Position numbers and translations under genes: made by a program
In this document: piece by piece, positions 60,983-64,000 of the stretch
Layout of the letters: each line of letters begins with the position of its first letter
How positions within the stretch are numbered: the first letter of the stretch is position 1
NCBI RefSeq assembly: GCF_036959255.1
Contig: NZ_JAWMTI010000001.1
Location: forward strand, 1,426,001 to 1,490,000
DNA length: 64,000 bases
Source: Olivibacter sp036959255
GTDB taxonomy: Bacteria; Bacteroidota; Bacteroidia; Sphingobacteriales; Sphingobacteriaceae
Direction: 5' to 3'
The notes under the pieces: model-generated
What the model was told of the DNA's origin: nothing
What the model saw: only the letters and a program-made list of their open reading frames with translations
The model's database searches: none

Positions 60983-62255
60983 TCTTGCTTCTTTCTAAGT
61001 TTTCTAGCACTTCCTGTGTAAAACGTTTAGCGGCTTCCGATTCATGTGGTTCAGCTAAATATTCCTTTGCTGCCAGTATCCGTACTTCAGCCAAGCTTGA
61101 ATCGATAGCCGTATTGTTTACTTTTTCCAGATTAGAAGCGAGGTTTTTATTGGCCTTTGAAGCGATAGATCGCGCTCGTTGAATAACCTGAATTCGGTTT
61201 ACATTTTTCACTTCGTAGATCCAGAGCATCATGTTAAAAAACACCGTGGCTAAGAGAATAAGCATCATCAATTCAGCTGTTTGCACTTGGTTCTGAATAG
61301 AGAGCGCCAACGAAACAATCAGAACATTCGTTGTTAAAATGGTGCCTGAGGCCTGTAAGTGTGTTAATCCCAAATCTAACAACCGATGATGTAGATGGTT
61401 TCTATCAGCCATAAAAGGAGACTTTCCCCGTAGAATACGCAGTGTAAAAACCCTAAATGTATCAAATATCGGCATAATTAGCAGGGCGATAGCAACTGCT
61501 GGTGCGGTATGTATCCAAGGATGGGAATCTGTTATGGTATCAGATTTATAGATTTCAACAAATTGAATACTTAAAATAGCCACAATAAAACCGATTGAAT
61601 AGGCTCCTGCATCGCCCATAAAGATGCGAGCACGCTTTCTCATGTTGTATTTCAAAAAACCTAAAACCGCTCCTGCCATGCTGAAACTAAGAACACTTAG
61701 GCCTTTTTCGTCTACAAAACAGAACAGTGCCCCATAAATTAAACACACAAAAAGGGAAATGGACCCCAATAACCCATTAATGCCGTCAATTAAATTAAAG
61801 GCATTAATGATAAACACAACCACAAAACTTGTGAAAGTATAACTAAGAATAGGTCCTATTTCGTAAATTCCCATCACACCATAAAAATTAGTGAAACGAA
61901 TATCAGCAAAATAAACAACAATAAAAGCGGTGATAAATTGGGCAATAAACTTTTTATAAGGATCCAAAGCAACCAAATCATCCTTCAAGCCGATGGTGAA
62001 AATAATGATGCCTGAAGCAAAGATAAAATTTGCTTTTGGCAACATGTTATCATTGATGAAAAGGCAGCTGACCAAGGCAAACGCGCTGAATACAGCTACT
62101 CCCCCTAAATTCGGCACAGAATATTTATGTATCTTCCTCGATTCAAGTGATGGATCATCTACAAGCCGCTTCGAATAAGCGACCTTAATGATAGCGGGAA
62201 TCGTAATTAACGCCGTCAGGAATGCAAGTATAAAAGGAAGTAATGATGTTAGCAT
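60978..62255 (-). CDS. WecA/MraY-like undecaprenyl-phosphate sugar-1-phosphate transferase
   Basis: 425 aa, about ten transmembrane segments. Conserved cytoplasmic motifs: KRLVDDPSLESRKIHKYSVP, IGLKDDLVALDPYKK, FNLIDGINGLLGS, IFMGDAGAYSIGF and the HLHHRLLDLGLTHLQA loop (a family HxHH-type motif). It starts polysaccharide assembly by loading a sugar phosphate on undecaprenyl phosphate. The C-terminal 70 residues form a soluble charged tail. A consensus promoter lies just upstream (62285-62317). Confidence 0.93.
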   Translation of the reverse strand: MLTSLLPFILAFLTALITIPAIIKVAYSKRLVDDPSLESRKIHKYSVPNLGGVAVFSAFALVSCLFINDNMLPKANFIFASGIIIFTIGLKDDLVALDPYKKFIAQFITAFIVVYFADIRFTNFYGVMGIYEIGPILSYTFTSFVVVFIINAFNLIDGINGLLGSISLFVCLIYGALFCFVDEKGLSVLSFSMAGAVLGFLKYNMRKRARIFMGDAGAYSIGFIVAILSIQFVEIYKSDTITDSHPWIHTAPAVAIALLIMPIFDTFRVFTLRILRGKSPFMADRNHLHHRLLDLGLTHLQASGTILTTNVLIVSLALSIQNQVQTAELMMLILLATVFFNMMLWIYEVKNVNRIQVIQRARSIASKANKNLASNLEKVNNTAIDSSLAEVRILAAKEYLAEPHESEAAKRFTQEVLENLERSKN

Positions 62256-62620
62256 ACGAATTGTTTTAGTTAAACATTCACTACCAAAGGTAAGTGAATT
62301 TTATAAATTTCACCAAAGGTGCCAATCAATCCAATAGAATTTTATTAAATAAATTACTTAATATGCAATATGTTTTTCTCTATCCCGAAAATACAACCAA
62401 GTGTCGGTATAAAAAATTAAAGCCCCTTCTGTCTTTTTCCGCTGAATAAAAAAATATGAATTGGTGTTAAAAAACATTTGTCAAAATATATTCGAAAATA
62501 AAAGGTTTTTAAAAAACGGCCTTCTACAATGTTTCGCTACAACAATACTGCCAAATTAAATCAATTAAAATCATTTTTCCTGCAATTGCAACAAAAAATC
62601 TCCAAGTTAGTTTTAATCTA
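62256..62620. other. A/T-rich gap
   Basis: 365 bases between the WecA-like and Wzi-like genes. Apart from the promoter at 62285-62317 I see no gene, repeat or clear terminator. Confidence 0.5.
62285..62317 (-). promoter_or_regulatory. Consensus promoter of the WecA-like gene
   Basis: On the minus strand TTTG, a 21-base spacer and TACCTTTG; 30 bases before the start codon. Confidence 0.7.
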
Positions 62621-64000
62621 TTAAAAATCTTGGTACCAGTTTCTGAATGAGGCTCTCAAGCCAACGTTTAGCACAGTGGTCTTATTTGTCCAGATTTCAT
62701 TTTTCTCCTGCCTGAAAACTCCGCCTATTTCAAAGCGTAAATTATATTTAGGATTAATTAAGTAGGCAGCCCGAAGGTCCAAGTAAGTCAGATCGGTAGC
62801 AATACCTTGTCCGATTCTGTTGCCATACAATTGAACATAATTTTCGTATGACTTAAAAATATTCCCGCCATAGTTGGTGCCCGCGTCAGGATCAATACCA
62901 TACCGAGCGAAATTCCCATGAAACGAAAAATCAAATTTTCTGTAAGAATAATTTAAGCGTCCTACAAATTCCCTAAAATTAGCGCCCAATATATGAGCCA
63001 GCGGTTGGTTATAATTGGTGTATGCCGTTATCGGAGTAAAATGCTGATAGGTGTAGGGTCTGGCACTATTGTATTCACCAAGATAATTTAAATTCTTGAT
63101 ACCAAAGGCATCAAATCCGCGGAATCCTAACTGAAAGGCATTTTTATTATTGATATATCCATTGCCGCTAAACAATTCTTTCGTATAGAGCTCTCCCAGC
63201 AGAAGTTGCCCATAGACCGCCATATTATCCAATACCTTATATTTAGCTGTGGCCCCGATATGTACCTTGTCGGGCGAATTGCTGTTGGCCGTTTCAATAG
63301 GGCGTAAAAAGATAATTGGATTAAGATAGTTAACGTCAAAGCCACGCTTGCCCGCAGCGTTCTTCGGCGCCCACAAGATAGACTGAAATAAACCGAGAGA
63401 AAGTCGGTTATTTACATTCCAACTTAAGTATTGAAAGGCTCCCCATTTCCCTAAGTCACCCATATTTTCGCGGTTATAAATATCCGTCACGGTGCTGCTA
63501 TCTCTTGATGCAAAGGGGTCGAGCATATACGTCCACATGCTCATATATCGGACATTACCCAACGTACCGGTTAACTTAAGGAATGTATAAGGAGATGAGA
63601 CGTCCGAAAGTAACATAGAACGATAGCCATCTCCTATAAAATTTTTATCGTAACCCAAAGTGATGTTGAGGTATTTTATCGGTGTATAAGAAACGTTGGC
63701 AGTCACATATGCCCAATCTTGACTACGACCTGTTCTCTGATCATAGAGTTTGCCGAACTGCCCTGGTATTACTTTGTTTTTTTCAATATAATCAGTCACA
63801 TAATCCGGAAAAAGCGCCTGATTCTCATAAAAGCTTGTATAAAAAGAAAAATTATTACCGATGGTAACACCTGCTTGAAATCCCCGCGTATTAGTCCATG
63901 GATTCCGTTTTTCGTTGAATGATCGAGCAATCTGAAAGTCAGGCAAAAAATCCGCATAAAAAGTGTAGTCCTCTCCCTTTACATTAATCAGGTGTTCATT
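62621..64000 (-). CDS. Wzi/RemB-like capsule assembly outer-membrane protein, N terminus outside window
   Basis: 459 residues are visible; the frame is open to the window edge, so the N terminus is missing. The sequence alternates aromatic-rich beta strands (ITLGYDKNFIGDGYRSMLLS, FQYLSWNVNNRLSLGLFQSI, LNPIIFLRPIE), the pattern of Bacteroidota proteins annotated as Wzi capsule-assembly or gliding protein RemB. It probably anchors polysaccharide at the outer membrane, fitting the neighbouring flippase and WecA-like genes. The C terminus SFRNWYQDF ends in an aromatic residue, as outer-membrane barrels do. Confidence 0.8.
   Translation of the reverse strand, partial: NEHLINVKGEDYTFYADFLPDFQIARSFNEKRNPWTNTRGFQAGVTIGNNFSFYTSFYENQALFPDYVTDYIEKNKVIPGQFGKLYDQRTGRSQDWAYVTANVSYTPIKYLNITLGYDKNFIGDGYRSMLLSDVSSPYTFLKLTGTLGNVRYMSMWTYMLDPFASRDSSTVTDIYNRENMGDLGKWGAFQYLSWNVNNRLSLGLFQSILWAPKNAAGKRGFDVNYLNPIIFLRPIETANSNSPDKVHIGATAKYKVLDNMAVYGQLLLGELYTKELFSGNGYINNKNAFQLGFRGFDAFGIKNLNYLGEYNSARPYTYQHFTPITAYTNYNQPLAHILGANFREFVGRLNYSYRKFDFSFHGNFARYGIDPDAGTNYGGNIFKSYENYVQLYGNRIGQGIATDLTYLDLRAAYLINPKYNLRFEIGGVFRQEKNEIWTNKTTVLNVGLRASFRNWYQDF

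Overview
The window reads as a chromosomal segment of a Bacteroidota bacterium, most likely of the Sphingobacteriaceae type (family placement is inference; no rRNA is present). The evidence is: SusC/SusD pairs, a sigma/FecR pair, the bamD-rpoZ-coaBC order, promoters of the form TTTG-N20-TAnnTTTG, start codons that almost all lack a Shine-Dalgarno sequence, and the zinc-free forms of ribosomal proteins S14, S4 and L36.

Region 1 (1-9780) is the distal S10/spc/alpha ribosomal block, all on the plus strand: rplE (cut by the window edge), rpsN, rpsH, rplF, rplR, rpsE, rpmD, rplO, secY, map, infA, rpmJ, rpsM, rpsK, rpsD, rpoA and an extended rplQ. A methyltransferase and dnaK follow (to 13107).

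Region 2 (13.1-30.9 kb) is mixed metabolism: two S9 peptidases, a HerA-like ATPase, a sugar nucleotidyltransferase, a GlcD-like flavoprotein, folB, a HAD hydrolase, rfbA, gmd, a secreted GH2 beta-galactosidase and an AraC regulator. Region 3 (31-35 kb) is a TolC/EmrA/EmrB-type efflux operon divergent from the AraC gene. Region 4 (35.1-46 kb) holds a DUF1080 protein, bamD-rpoZ-coaBC, a GNAT acetyltransferase, a tiny unannotated ORF, an unfamiliar 355-aa protein, an alpha-L-fucosidase and a Tat-exported phospholipase C.

Region 5 (46.2-58.8 kb) has two convergent SusC/SusD loci under different control. The plus-strand pair sits behind a SAM-I riboswitch. The minus-strand set (sigma factor, FecR, SusC, SusD, lipoprotein) is of the ECF/anti-sigma type. 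Region 6 (58.9-64 kb) is surface-polysaccharide machinery: a flippase, a WecA/MraY-like transferase and a Wzi/RemB-like outer-membrane protein (cut by the window edge), with a 54-aa membrane ORF that has its own promoter and terminator.

The most unexplained signal is in the intergenic DNA. One family is a dispersed repeat (five copies here) built around a strictly conserved 10-bp hairpin whose loop can pair with an upstream hexamer. The others are two degenerate microsatellite-like classes with strict 7-nt (TTnTnRn) and 8-nt (TTRARnnG) periods. These recur in at least eight and six gaps respectively, including inside the ribosomal operon, and one runs into the stop codon of coaBC. No tRNA, rRNA, CRISPR array, IS element or integrase was seen.
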